Assembly: GCF_022524485.1 (NCBI RefSeq)
Contig: NZ_JAKXMK010000022.1
Coordinates: forward strand, 1 to 64,000
Source of the DNA: Pseudonocardia alaniniphila
GTDB lineage: Bacteria; Actinomycetota; Actinomycetes; Mycobacteriales; Pseudonocardiaceae
Length of the DNA: 64,000 bases
Direction: 5' to 3'
Below the pieces are notes generated by a model, which saw only the letters and a list, made by a program, of their open reading frames with translations, did no database searches and was not told the DNA's origin. A program made the translations under genes and the position numbers. Shown one piece after another: positions 25,806-35,070 of the stretch (position 1 is the first letter of the stretch; every line of letters begins with the position of its first letter).

Positions 25806-25883
25806 GTGCCTTGCCCACCAGCACATCTGCCTCCCCGATGCCGCGGCGCGATCGCGCCGGGCCCACTGAGGTCCCCCAGGTGA
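25806..25883 (+). CDS. Leaderless uORF (25 residues) coupled to the GGPP synthase
   Basis: GTG at 25806 starts a Pro/Arg/Ala-rich frame (VPCPPAHLPP...) with Cys at residues 3 and 12. Its TGA overlaps the GTG of the next gene (GTGA), as expected for translational coupling. A TACGCT -10 lies six bases before it. Function as a regulatory uORF is inferred from these signals. Confidence 0.45.
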   Translation: MPCPPAHLPPRCRGAIAPGPLRSPR

Positions 25884-27031
25884 CCCGTACCGGAGCGCTC
25901 GACACCGCGCACGACCCCTTCGGGGCCGACGCCCGGCCCGTCGACCACCTGCTCGACGACACCGGTCTCGTCGTGGCCGTCGAGGCCGCACTCGCCGCGT
26001 TCCTCAGATCGCGCACGACCGACGCCACCGCGATCGACCCCGCGTTCGCCGATGCCACCGACGCGCTCGTCGCGTTCGTCCTCCAGGGAGGCAAGCGCAT
26101 CCGGCCGACGTTCGCCTGGTGGGGCTGGCGCGGCGCGGGCGGGGCGGTCGACTCACCAGAGGCGGTCTCCGTGCTCCGCGCCGTCAGCGCGCTGGAGCTG
26201 ATCCAGGCCTGCGCGCTGATCCACGACGACCTGATGGACGCCTCCGCCACCCGCCGGGGCCGCCCGACCGTGCACGTCGAGTTCGCCCGCCGGCACGCCG
26301 CCGCAGGCTGGACCGGGCAGCCGGCGCGGTTCGGTGCAGCCGCGGCGATCCTCCTCGGCGATCTCGCCCTCGCCTGGGCCGACGACATGCTGCGCTCCGC
26401 GGGTCTACCGCCGTCCGCTCTGCTGCGCGCCGCGGCGCCGTGGCAGGCGATGCGCACCGAGATGCTCGGCGGGCAGTACCTCGACGTGCTGCACCAGGCC
26501 ACCGGCGACACCTCCACCCGCGCCGCGCTCCAGATCGACCGCTACAAGACCGCCGCGTACACCGTCGAACGCCCGCTGCACCTCGGCGCGGCGCTCGCCG
26601 ACGGCCGCCCGGAGCTGATCTCCGCGTACCGGCGCTTCGGTGCCGACATCGGCGTTGCGTTCCAGCTCCGCGACGATCTGCTGGGCGTCTTCGGCGATCC
26701 CGCCGTCACGGGCAAGCCCGCGGGCGACGACCTGCGGGAGGGCAAGCGCACCCTGCTGGTGGCGGTCGCCGTGGAGCGGGCCGAGAAGCGGGGGCAGCGG
26801 GCCGCGCGCGACGCGGTGACCGCCGCCGTCGGTGATCCGGACCTCGATGCGGCCGGGGTCGACCGGATCCGCGATCTGCTCACCGACCTCGGGGCCGTGC
26901 AGACGATCGAACACCGGATCGCGGCACTCACCGGCTCCGCACTCGACGCGCTCTCGGCGGTCGAGATCGACGAGCCCGCGGCCACCGAACTGGTCGCCCT
27001 CGCCGAGCTCGCCACCCGGAGGAGGAGTTGA
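25880..27031 (+). CDS. idsA: Geranylgeranyl diphosphate synthase-type polyprenyl synthetase
   Basis: 383-residue trans-prenyltransferase condensing isopentenyl units. The first aspartate motif is DDLMD at 116-120 and the second is DDLLGVFGDP (about 265); GGKRIRP and GGQYLDVLHQ are also present. Product length is inferred as C20 because the phytoene genes follow. GTG at 25880 is used (GAGGT upstream and uORF overlap); an ATG at 25838 is the alternative. Its stop overlaps crtI (TTGA). Confidence 0.92.
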   Translation: MTRTGALDTAHDPFGADARPVDHLLDDTGLVVAVEAALAAFLRSRTTDATAIDPAFADATDALVAFVLQGGKRIRPTFAWWGWRGAGGAVDSPEAVSVLRAVSALELIQACALIHDDLMDASATRRGRPTVHVEFARRHAAAGWTGQPARFGAAAAILLGDLALAWADDMLRSAGLPPSALLRAAAPWQAMRTEMLGGQYLDVLHQATGDTSTRAALQIDRYKTAAYTVERPLHLGAALADGRPELISAYRRFGADIGVAFQLRDDLLGVFGDPAVTGKPAGDDLREGKRTLLVAVAVERAEKRGQRAARDAVTAAVGDPDLDAAGVDRIRDLLTDLGAVQTIEHRIAALTGSALDALSAVEIDEPAATELVALAELATRRRS

Positions 27032-28581
27032 CGCGCACGGTCCCCGGGCCGACCGACCATGTCGTCGTGGTGGGCGCCGGCCTGTCCGGACTGAGCGCCG
27101 CCCTGCACCTGCTCGGTGCCGGGCGCAGCGTCACGATCCTCGAACGTGCGGAGCACCCCGGAGGACGCGCGGGCCGGCTCGACCTGCACACGGAGCGCGG
27201 CACCTACCAGGTGGACACCGGCCCCACCGTGCTCACGATGCCCGACCTGCTCGACGAGACGTTCGGCGCGGTCGGCGAGAAGCTGAAGGAGCGCCTGGAC
27301 CTCGTCGAGCTCGACCCGGCCTACCGCGCTCATTTCGCCGACGGCTCCACCATCGACGTCCACACGGACGGCGCTGCCATGGAAGCCGAGGTCCGAAGGG
27401 TCTGCGGGCCCAGGTCGGCGGCGGGCTACCGGCGCACCCGCGAGTGGCTCACCCGGCTCTACGACGCGGAGATCGACTCCTTCATCGGCGCCAACCACGA
27501 CTCGCCGCTCGACCTGCTCGGCCCCGACCTCGCCCGGCTCGCGGCTCTGGGCGGGTTCGGACGGCTCGGTCCGCGTGTGGCCCGCATGCTGCCCGACGAG
27601 CGGCTGCAGCGGATCTTCTCGTTCCAGGCGCTGTACGCGGGTGTGCCGCCGCACCTCGCCATGGCGGCGTACGGCGTCATCGCGTACATGGACACGATCG
27701 GGGGAGTTTTCTTCCCCCGTGGCGGCATGCGGCAGGTGGCGCAGGCACTCGCCGACGCCGCCGTGGCCGCAGGCGCGCAGATCCACTACGGACGCTGCGC
27801 CACCGGCCTGGAACGTCGCGGTGACCGGGTCACCGCCGTCCGGCACGCCTCTGCCGAGCGGCCGGAGGGCCGCACGGAGCGGCTCGTCTGCGATGCGGTG
27901 GTGCTCACGCCGGACCTGCCGGCAGCGGGGCGGATCATCGGGCGCACCCCGCGGCGCGTGGTCCCGTTGCGCCACTCCCCCAGTGCCGTTGTGCTGCACG
28001 CGGGCGTCACGCGCAGGCGCCCGGAACTCGCCCACCACACGATCTCCTTCGGCACGGCGTGGCGGCGCACCTTCCGCGAGATCATCGACGACGGCCGGCT
28101 GATGAGCGACCCGTCGTTGCTGGTCACCCGGGCCACCGCCACCGACCCCGACCTGGCGCCCGCCGGCTGCGACCTGCTGTTCGTGCTCGCCCCGTGCCCC
28201 AACACCGACCGCGCCACGGTGGACTGGGCGCGGGTCGGCCCGGCCTACCGCGACGAGCTGCTCGGCGTCCTCGAGGCCCGTGGCCACCCCGGCCTCGACG
28301 GGCTCGCAGGCGACATCGAGGTCTCGCGCCTGGTGACCCCGGCCGACTGGGCGAGCGCCGGGCTCGCCGCGGGCACGCCGTTCTCACTCGCCCACACCGT
28401 CGCCCAGACCGGACCTTTCCGGCCCCGCAACCTCGTCCGCGGCCTGACGAACGTGGTGCTGGCGGGCTGCGGCACCACGCCGGGCGTCGGAATCCCGCCC
28501 GTCCTGATCTCCGGACGGCTCGCAGCCCAGCGGATCACGGGCCCGGCCAGGCGTGCTCGCAGGGTCCCCACCGGCGCCTGA
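27028..28581 (+). CDS. crtI: Phytoene desaturase CrtI
   Basis: FAD-dependent desaturase converting phytoene toward lycopene. The 517 residues include the dinucleotide fold VVVVGAGLSGLSAALHL near 12-28, EHPGGRAGRL after it, and the C-terminal CrtI signature AGCGTTPGVGIPPVLISG. It starts at a TTG overlapping the idsA stop, with a very strong CGGAGGAGG just upstream. It lies between the GGPP synthase and a mannosyltransferase gene. Confidence 0.94.
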   Translation: MTRTVPGPTDHVVVVGAGLSGLSAALHLLGAGRSVTILERAEHPGGRAGRLDLHTERGTYQVDTGPTVLTMPDLLDETFGAVGEKLKERLDLVELDPAYRAHFADGSTIDVHTDGAAMEAEVRRVCGPRSAAGYRRTREWLTRLYDAEIDSFIGANHDSPLDLLGPDLARLAALGGFGRLGPRVARMLPDERLQRIFSFQALYAGVPPHLAMAAYGVIAYMDTIGGVFFPRGGMRQVAQALADAAVAAGAQIHYGRCATGLERRGDRVTAVRHASAERPEGRTERLVCDAVVLTPDLPAAGRIIGRTPRRVVPLRHSPSAVVLHAGVTRRRPELAHHTISFGTAWRRTFREIIDDGRLMSDPSLLVTRATATDPDLAPAGCDLLFVLAPCPNTDRATVDWARVGPAYRDELLGVLEARGHPGLDGLAGDIEVSRLVTPADWASAGLAAGTPFSLAHTVAQTGPFRPRNLVRGLTNVVLAGCGTTPGVGIPPVLISGRLAAQRITGPARRARRVPTGA

Positions 28582-28597
28582 CAGGGGTCATGCGAGC

Positions 28598-30328
28598 ATG
28601 GATCGCGTCATGAAGCCACCATCATCGGTCGACGGATCGACGCTGCCCCAGGCGCTGCCGGACGCAGCGCCTGCGGAGCGCGCATCGGCGTCAGTAGTAG
28701 CGCCGGCAGAGGGCGGAGCGGCACCGGACGGGGGCACGGCGGAGCAGGAGCCACTGGCGCCCGCGAGCGCGCCGGCGTCCGGATCGGGGTGGCGCGCCCG
28801 CCTGGGCAGCCCCCCGCGACGGCCACTGCTGCTCGGGCTGGCCGGATCCGTGATGATGGTGATCGGCGGGTACGGGGCGGGCGGGGTGCTCGTCCGCGAC
28901 CCGCTGCTCACCAACTCACCGCTCGGCTTCTGGCGCTACGGGCACGGGCGCGAGCTCGCCACGGTGCTCGTCTACATCGGCGTCGCCCTCATGCTGTGGG
29001 CATGGGTCCAGCTGGGCCGCGACGTCCTCGCCCGCCGCGTCGGCGGGCGCGCCGTGCTCACCATCGCGATGGCATGGACCGTGCCGGTGCTGTTCGCACC
29101 GCCGCTGTTCACCCGCGACATCTTCAGCTACCTCGCGCAGGGCGGACTGTCCCTCGCCGGGTTCGACCCGTACGCGGTGGGCCCGGACGCGATGCCGGGG
29201 ATCTGGACCGACAACGTCCACTACTTCTGGCAGGACACCCCCGCGCCCTACGGGCCGCTGTTCATCCTTCTCGCGAAGGCGGTGGCCTGGGCCACCGGCG
29301 ACAACATCATCTTCGGCGTCGTGCTCATGCGGCTCGCGCTGCTGCCCGGACTGCTCCTGCTCGTGTGGGCGCTCCCCGAGCTCACCCGCCGCCTCGGCGG
29401 CCGCGTACCCGTCGCGCTGTGGATCGCCGTCGCCAACCCGGTGATGGTCATCCACATGATCGGCGGTGGCCACAACGACCTTCTGGTGGTCGGGCTGCTC
29501 GCCGCGGGCTCGCTGGTCGCGCTGCGCGGCAAACCGGCGGCCGGGATCGCGCTCGTCACCGGGGCGATGGCGGTGAAGGCCAGCGCGGGCGTCGCACTGC
29601 CGTTCCTCGTGCTCGTGTGGGCGGCCCGGCTTCCGGGCACGCGCACCGCACGCATCGTGAAGGCCACCGCGGCGGGCGTCGGCGTGTTCGTCGTGGTGTT
29701 CGCCGCCTGCACCTTTGCGGCGGGAGTGAGCCTCGGGTGGCTGCCCGCCCTGAGCGCCCCGTCCATGATCGTGAACTGGATGTCGTTCCCGACGGGTGCG
29801 GGCGAGTTCCTGCATACCCTCATCGGGCTCGCCGCACCGACCGTCCCGAAGCAGCCGTTCATCAACGTCGGCCGCGTCATCGGGGCGATCGTCCTGGTCT
29901 GGATCGCCGTGCGGCAGTGGCTGGCGGCCCGCGACGGCGGCCCGGACGCCGTCCACCGTGCCGGGATCGTGCTGCTGGCCGTCGCCGTGCTCTCGCCCGC
30001 CACCCTCCCGTGGTACGTGAGCTGGGGGATGGCGATCCTGGCGATGGTCGCCTGGTCGCCCCGCGGGCTCGCCTGGGTGGTGTTCTGCTCGCTGATGCTG
30101 GTGATCGTCTACTACCCCAACGGCGAGGACGCCCTCTACAACTGGCCCTACCTCGCCGGATGCGCGCTGGTGGCGGCGCTCGCCGCGGTGTCGCTGCTGC
30201 GCCCCGACCCACTGCGGCTCGCCGCGGGGGCCCGCTCCCGCAAGCCACCGCAGGTGGTGCCGGTCACCGTTCCGGCCGCCACCGCAGCCGCAGTACCGGC
30301 CGCCGGTGCCGAGCGCCGGACGGGCTGA
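28598..30328 (+). CDS. MptA/MptB-type alpha-1,6-mannopyranosyltransferase
   Basis: GT-C polyprenol-phosphomannose-dependent membrane glycosyltransferase, 576 residues, with about 12-13 helices. The first extracytoplasmic loop has RDIFSYLAQGGLSLAGFDPY, containing the acidic D-x-Y type feature of the family. In mycobacteria and corynebacteria MptA/MptB build the alpha-1,6-mannan core of lipoglycans; this one holds the Rv2174 (mptA) position. ATG at 28598 is used; another ATG is four codons later. Its 3' end overlaps crtB by 23 bp. Confidence 0.87.
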   Translation: MDRVMKPPSSVDGSTLPQALPDAAPAERASASVVAPAEGGAAPDGGTAEQEPLAPASAPASGSGWRARLGSPPRRPLLLGLAGSVMMVIGGYGAGGVLVRDPLLTNSPLGFWRYGHGRELATVLVYIGVALMLWAWVQLGRDVLARRVGGRAVLTIAMAWTVPVLFAPPLFTRDIFSYLAQGGLSLAGFDPYAVGPDAMPGIWTDNVHYFWQDTPAPYGPLFILLAKAVAWATGDNIIFGVVLMRLALLPGLLLLVWALPELTRRLGGRVPVALWIAVANPVMVIHMIGGGHNDLLVVGLLAAGSLVALRGKPAAGIALVTGAMAVKASAGVALPFLVLVWAARLPGTRTARIVKATAAGVGVFVVVFAACTFAAGVSLGWLPALSAPSMIVNWMSFPTGAGEFLHTLIGLAAPTVPKQPFINVGRVIGAIVLVWIAVRQWLAARDGGPDAVHRAGIVLLAVAVLSPATLPWYVSWGMAILAMVAWSPRGLAWVVFCSLMLVIVYYPNGEDALYNWPYLAGCALVAALAAVSLLRPDPLRLAAGARSRKPPQVVPVTVPAATAAAVPAAGAERRTG

Positions 30329-31247
30329 GCTCGACGCCGCCGGGATCACCGACCCGGGTCTGCGAGCCGCCTACTCCCGCTGCCGAGACCTCAACGCGCG
30401 CCACGGCCGCACCTACTTCCTCGCCACCCGGCTCCTGCCTCGCGAGCGCCGCCCCGCCGTGCACGCCCTCTACGGCTTCGCCCGCCACGCCGACGAGATC
30501 GTCGACGACCTGGGTGATCAGCGGCCTGCCGAGGAGAAGGCAGCCCTGATCGACGCGCTGTCCGCGGAGCTGGAGATCGCCCTCGCGGGCGGGGCGACCG
30601 ACCAGGCCGTGCTCATCGCCCTCGCCGACACCGCCCACCGCTACGACATCGACGGGCGCCACTTCATCGACTTCATGCGGTCGATGCGAATGGACACCCA
30701 GGTCAGCGGCTACGCCACGTTCGAGGAGCTCGACGTCTACGTGCACGGCTCGGCGGCCGTGATCGGGCTGCAGATGCTGCCGATCCTGGGCACGATCGTG
30801 CCGCGCGCCGAGGCCGAGCCGGCCGCCGCGGCGCTCGGTGTTGCGTTTCAGATCACGAACTTCCTTCGCGACGTCGGAGAGGACCTCGACCGGGGCCGGC
30901 TGTACCTCCCCTCCGACGAGCTCGCCGCGTTCGGAGTGGACCGCGAGCTGCTCACCTGGTGCCGCCGCACACGCAGGCACGACCGCCGCGTGCGCCGGGC
31001 GCTCGCGCACCTCGTCGCCCACACGCGCGCGATCTACCGACGTGCGGCCCCGGGCGTCGCGATGCTCGAACCGGTGTCCCGGGCCTGCATCGCGTGCGCG
31101 TTCAGGCTCTACCGGGGCATCCTCGACGAGATCGAGGCGGCCGACTACGACGTGCTGCACCGCAGGGTGACCGTCTCCAACCGCACACGCGCCGCGGTGG
31201 CGGGGCCGGGGATGCTGCGCGCCGTGCTCGCGCGGGCGCGCTCCTGA
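30306..31247 (+). CDS. crtB: Phytoene synthase CrtB
   Basis: Squalene/phytoene synthase family enzyme joining two GGPP molecules. The 313-residue protein has the first aspartate motif DEIVDD at 63-68 and the second DVGEDLDRGRLYLP (about 187-200). The GTG start lies inside the end of the mannosyltransferase gene. Together with idsA and crtI it completes a C40 carotene backbone set; no cyclase or ketolase gene is in the window. Confidence 0.93.
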   Translation: MPSAGRAELDAAGITDPGLRAAYSRCRDLNARHGRTYFLATRLLPRERRPAVHALYGFARHADEIVDDLGDQRPAEEKAALIDALSAELEIALAGGATDQAVLIALADTAHRYDIDGRHFIDFMRSMRMDTQVSGYATFEELDVYVHGSAAVIGLQMLPILGTIVPRAEAEPAAAALGVAFQITNFLRDVGEDLDRGRLYLPSDELAAFGVDRELLTWCRRTRRHDRRVRRALAHLVAHTRAIYRRAAPGVAMLEPVSRACIACAFRLYRGILDEIEAADYDVLHRRVTVSNRTRAAVAGPGMLRAVLARARS

Positions 31248-31265
31248 GCCTGCCCGTACGACCTG

Positions 31266-31640
31266 TCAGAACGCCATCGCCTGGGCGCGGCGCTTGACCT
31301 CACGGTGGCGGCCCGCACGCAGCGACGCCACCGGTGTGCCCGGCAGCGAGTCGTCCTCGGTGAACAGCCACCGCAGGATGTCCGAATCCGAGTAACCGCC
31401 GTCGCGCAACACCGTGATCGTCCCGGACAGGCCCTTGACCACGGCGTCGTCCTCGTCGAGGAAATCGGCGGGTACAACGACCTCGCCATCACGGCGGAAG
31501 GACAGGAGCTGGCCATCGCGCACCAGCTGGTGCACTCGGGAAACGGGCTGGTTGAGTCTCTGGGCGACCTCCGCGACGGGCAGCGTCGCCACGACCTCGG
31601 AGAGCACGGACACGTCGTTCACGAGGAACCACGATGCCAC
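31266..31640 (-). CDS. Rv2175c-like winged-helix DNA-binding protein
   Basis: 124 residues with an N-terminal helix-turn-helix of MerR/excisionase type (LPVAEVAQRLNQPVSRVHQLVRDG) and the C-terminal Rv2175c domain (GTITVLRDGGYSDSDILRWLF). In M. tuberculosis Rv2175c is a PknL substrate whose phosphorylation stops DNA binding. It is divergent from the pknL gene with 48 bp between starts, as in that organism. The GTG start has no strong ribosome site. Confidence 0.9.
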   Translation of the reverse strand: MASWFLVNDVSVLSEVVATLPVAEVAQRLNQPVSRVHQLVRDGQLLSFRRDGEVVVPADFLDEDDAVVKGLSGTITVLRDGGYSDSDILRWLFTEDDSLPGTPVASLRAGRHREVKRRAQAMAF

Positions 31641-31676
31641 AGGCGCGGTAGGTCCGGCACCACCGTACGCGGACGG

Positions 31677-31682
31677 TACCGT
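31677..31682 (+). promoter_or_regulatory. Leaderless-type -10 of pknL
   Basis: TACCGT is followed by six bases and then the pknL GTG at 31689, predicting a transcript that begins at the start codon. No good -35 is seen. The short intergenic space could also carry the Rv2175c-like protein's own operator. Confidence 0.55.
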
Positions 31683-31688
31683 CTTGGT

Positions 31689-33452
31689 GTGAACGCCCCG
31701 CCGGCCGCGCTGCTCGACGCGCGGTACCAGGTCGGCCCGGTGCTCGCCCGTGGCGGCATGTCCACCGTCTACAGGGGTACCGATACCCGTCTGGACCGCC
31801 CTGTCGCGATCAAGGTGATGGAGTCGCGACTAGCGTCCGACCCGGCATTCCGGGCGCGTTTCGAGCGTGAGGCCCGCTCCGCGGCGCGGATCGACCACCC
31901 CGCGGTCGTCGACGTGCACGACCAGGGCGACCACATGGGCGTCGACGGGCCGGTGCTGTTCCTCGTGATGGAGCTCGTCGACGGCGGCACGCTGCGTGAC
32001 GTCCTGGAGGCCCGGGGAGCGCTGGGCGTGCCCGCGGCGCTGGCCGTCATGGAGCCGGTGCTGGCCGGGCTCGCCGAGGCGCACCGGCTCGGGCTCGTCC
32101 ACCGTGACGTCAAGCCGGAGAACGTGCTCATCAGCTACACCGGCGAGGTCAAGGTCGCCGACTTCGGGCTCGTCACCGCCGCCGCGCAGGCAGGCGCCAG
32201 CCACGCCGGCTACATCCTGGGCACCGTCAACTACTTGTCCCCCGAGCAGGTCACCACGGGCGCGGCCGACTCGCGCAGCGACGTCTACGCGGCCGGCGTG
32301 CTGCTCTACGAGCTGCTCACAGGAGCACCGCCCTTCTCGGGCGACACGGCGCTCTCGGTGGCGTACCGGCACGTCAACACCGACGTGCCGGCGCCGTCAC
32401 TGATCGCCGGGGACGTGCCTCCCGAGCTCGACGAGCTCGTGCTGCGCGCCACCCGCCGCGATCCGGACGCCCGTCCTCCGGACGCCGCGGCGATGCTCGC
32501 CGAGCTGCGCCGGGTGGCGGTGCAGCTCGAGGTGCCGCGGGTGCCGCCACCGGTGCCGCCACCGCGCTCCCTGGAGGACCAGGACACGCTGCCGGCCATA
32601 CCACAGCACGTGCCCAGCGGCTCCGGTGCCGCGCTTCCTCCGGGCGCGGGCAAGCGCACCGGCACCCGGATGATGCCGCGGTCCGACGAGGCGGAGCACC
32701 TGGCCACGCCGGGCGGTGCCCCGCCTCACCTGCGCGCCCGGCGGCGCAGCCGACGCATCTTCGCCATCTGGGTGGCGGTGGTGCTCGTGCTCGCCCTGCT
32801 CGTGGGGGTGACGGCCTGGTGGCTCGGCAGCGGCAGGTGGACGGCCATGCCGTCCCTGGTGGGCCTGCAGCAGGCCACGGCGCAGCAGTTGCTCAGCGAG
32901 TCCGACCTCGTCGCGAGCATCAAGACGGCCCGCGACAACACGCAGCCCGAAGGTGCCATCACGGCCACCGATCCGCAGCCGGATGCGCGGCTGCTGCGGG
33001 GCAGCATCGTGGTGATCACGGTCTCCTCCGGCAGGCCCACCGTGCCCGCCGTCGCTCCCGGCACCGCCGTCGCGGCTGCCGAACAGGCCCTGCGCGACGG
33101 CGACCTCAATCCGGTGCGGTCGACCGACGCCGACCAGTTCAGCGACACTGTGCCGGCCGGCGCTGTCGTCAGCACGAACCCCGCAGCCGGCACCGCCCTC
33201 CCGATCGGCGCGCCCGTCACGCTGGTGATCAGCCGCGGCCCGGAGCCACCGGATGAGGACCAGGTGGAGGTGCCGTTCGTCATCGGGGAGCGGTATGACG
33301 ACGCCTCCGACAAGCTCGACGACGTCGGACTCGACTCCGACCAGCACTCCCGGTTCTCCGACGAGCGGGGTCGCTCCCGCGTGATCGGCCAGGACCCGAG
33401 CGCCGGCACGCTGGTGGACAAGGGCAGCACGGTCACCCTGGAGACGTTCTGA
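31689..33452 (+). CDS. pknL: PASTA-domain Ser/Thr protein kinase (PknL-like)
   Basis: Membrane Hanks-type kinase, 587 residues. The cytoplasmic kinase has the glycine loop (ARGGMSTVYRG), Lys42 in VAIKV, catalytic HRDVKPEN near 137 and DFGLV. A juxtamembrane linker (about 275-350), one membrane helix (about 355-377) and three extracellular PASTA repeats (from about 380 to the end) follow, so it may sense muropeptides or lipid II. M. tuberculosis PknL lacks PASTA repeats as I recall, whereas corynebacterial PknL has them. The likely substrate gene is divergent next door. Confidence 0.93.
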   Translation: MNAPPAALLDARYQVGPVLARGGMSTVYRGTDTRLDRPVAIKVMESRLASDPAFRARFEREARSAARIDHPAVVDVHDQGDHMGVDGPVLFLVMELVDGGTLRDVLEARGALGVPAALAVMEPVLAGLAEAHRLGLVHRDVKPENVLISYTGEVKVADFGLVTAAAQAGASHAGYILGTVNYLSPEQVTTGAADSRSDVYAAGVLLYELLTGAPPFSGDTALSVAYRHVNTDVPAPSLIAGDVPPELDELVLRATRRDPDARPPDAAAMLAELRRVAVQLEVPRVPPPVPPPRSLEDQDTLPAIPQHVPSGSGAALPPGAGKRTGTRMMPRSDEAEHLATPGGAPPHLRARRRSRRIFAIWVAVVLVLALLVGVTAWWLGSGRWTAMPSLVGLQQATAQQLLSESDLVASIKTARDNTQPEGAITATDPQPDARLLRGSIVVITVSSGRPTVPAVAPGTAVAAAEQALRDGDLNPVRSTDADQFSDTVPAGAVVSTNPAAGTALPIGAPVTLVISRGPEPPDEDQVEVPFVIGERYDDASDKLDDVGLDSDQHSRFSDERGRSRVIGQDPSAGTLVDKGSTVTLETF

Positions 33453-33455
33453 GCC

Positions 33456-33493
33456 CCCCGCAAGTCGTCCGCATCCGTGCGCGACTCGCGGGG
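33456..33493. terminator. Terminator between pknL and aroG
   Basis: CCCCGCAAGTCG (33456-33467) pairs with CGACTCGCGGGG (33482-33493), 11 of 12 positions, around a 14-nt loop that itself can form a CGCA/TGCG stem. It lies exactly between two convergent stop codons and can act in both directions. Confidence 0.75.
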
Positions 33494-33500
33494 ATTCGGA

Positions 33501-34889
33501 TCAACCGCGGAGCATCTCCGCCACGAGGAACGCCAGCTCCAGCGACTGCTGCGTGTTCAGGCGGGGGTCGCAGGCCGTCTCATAACGTCCGGCGAGGTCG
33601 GCGTCGGAGATCTCCTGCGCGCCGCCGAGGCACTCCGTGACGTCCTCACCCGTGACCTCCACGTGGATGCCGCCGGGGTGCGTGCCGAGCGCCCTGTGCA
33701 CCTCGAAGAAGCCCTGCACCTCGTCGACGATCCGGTCGAAATGGCGGGTCTTGTAGCCGGTGGTGGACTCCACGGTGTTGCCGTGCATCGGGTCGCACTG
33801 CCAGATGACCTTGTGGCCCGACGCCTCCACCTTCTCGACGATCGGCGGGAGCACGTCGCGGACCTTGCCGTTGCCCATCCGGCTGACGAGGGTGAGCCGT
33901 CCGGGTGTGGCGTGCGGGTCGAGCCGCTCGACGTACTCGACGGCGTGTTCCGGCGTGGTGGTGGCACCGATCTTGAGCCCGATCGGGTTGGACAGCAGCT
34001 CCGCGAACGCGATGTGGGCGCCGTCGAGCTGGCGAGTGCGCTCCCCGATCCACAGGAAGTGGGCCGAGAGGTCGTAGAGCCGCGGCTCGGGGCCGGTGGT
34101 GTCCATCCGCAGCATGGCCCGCTCGTAGTCGATGAGCAGGGCCTCGTGGCTCGCGTAGAACTCGACGCTGTGCAGGTTGTGGTCGTCGACCCCGCAGGCG
34201 TCCATGAACCGCAGCGCCCGCTCGATCTCCGCCGCGATGGTCTCGAACCGCTCCCCCGCAGGCGAGGTGCGCACGAAGTCCTTGTTCCAGTCGTGCACCA
34301 TCGTCAGGTCCGCCATGCCGGTGGCGGTGAGCGCCCGCACGAGGTTCATCGCTGCGCTCGCGTTGGCGTAGGCCCGGACCATGCGGGACGGATCCGGCAC
34401 GCGGGCGGCCGGGTGGGCGACGATCGAGTTGACGATGTCACCGCGGTAGGAGGGCAGCCCCAGAGCGTCGACGGGCGCGCTGCGCGGCTTGGCGTACTGC
34501 CCCGCGATCCGCCCCACCTTCACCACGGGCAGCGAGGCGCCGTAGGTGAGGACGATGGCCATCTGCAGCAGCGTGCGGATCGTGGCGCGGATGTGCGGCT
34601 CGGTGTTGTCGACGAAGGTCTCCGCGCAGTCGCCGCCCTGGAGCAGGAACGCCTCGCCGCGGGCGACCTGGGCGAGCCGCTCCTGGAGGCGGTCGACCTC
34701 GGGAGGCAGCGTGACCGGCGGCACGCTCTCGAGCACGGTGCGGACGTGCGCGACGTGCTCGCTGTCGGGCCAGTCGGGCTGCTGAGCGGCGGGCCGGTCG
34801 AGGGCGTCGTCGAGGCGAGCACGCAGCTCGGCGGGCAGGGGCGGCAGCTCGGGCAGCACTTCGACCGGGGCGTCGACGGTCCAGTTCAC
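33501..34889 (-). CDS. aroG: Class II 3-deoxy-D-arabino-heptulosonate-7-phosphate synthase
   Basis: First shikimate-pathway enzyme, joining phosphoenolpyruvate and erythrose 4-phosphate. The 462 residues are typical for the plant-like class II type; QGGDCAETF, KVGRIAGQYAKPRS, GLPSYRGD, WIGERTRQLDGAH and CDPMHGNT are visible. In mycobacteria this enzyme is feedback-regulated and partners chorismate mutase. The GTG start follows TACCCT by seven bases, suggesting a leaderless transcript. Confidence 0.96.
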   Translation of the reverse strand: MNWTVDAPVEVLPELPPLPAELRARLDDALDRPAAQQPDWPDSEHVAHVRTVLESVPPVTLPPEVDRLQERLAQVARGEAFLLQGGDCAETFVDNTEPHIRATIRTLLQMAIVLTYGASLPVVKVGRIAGQYAKPRSAPVDALGLPSYRGDIVNSIVAHPAARVPDPSRMVRAYANASAAMNLVRALTATGMADLTMVHDWNKDFVRTSPAGERFETIAAEIERALRFMDACGVDDHNLHSVEFYASHEALLIDYERAMLRMDTTGPEPRLYDLSAHFLWIGERTRQLDGAHIAFAELLSNPIGLKIGATTTPEHAVEYVERLDPHATPGRLTLVSRMGNGKVRDVLPPIVEKVEASGHKVIWQCDPMHGNTVESTTGYKTRHFDRIVDEVQGFFEVHRALGTHPGGIHVEVTGEDVTECLGGAQEISDADLAGRYETACDPRLNTQQSLELAFLVAEMLRG

Positions 34890-35070
34890 ACCCAGCAGGG
34901 TAGCCGTGCCCGCGGCAGCCGGACCGCGGGAGCCACCGACCCGAACGGCCTCAGGAAGCGGCAGCCGATCCGTTCGGCCGCGCGCCGGATGAGCGTCGAT
35001 ACGGCCGAACTGTTGCGTGGGTCACCCGAACGGCGCGGTTCCCGGGCGGGTGATCAGGGCACTTAGCGGT

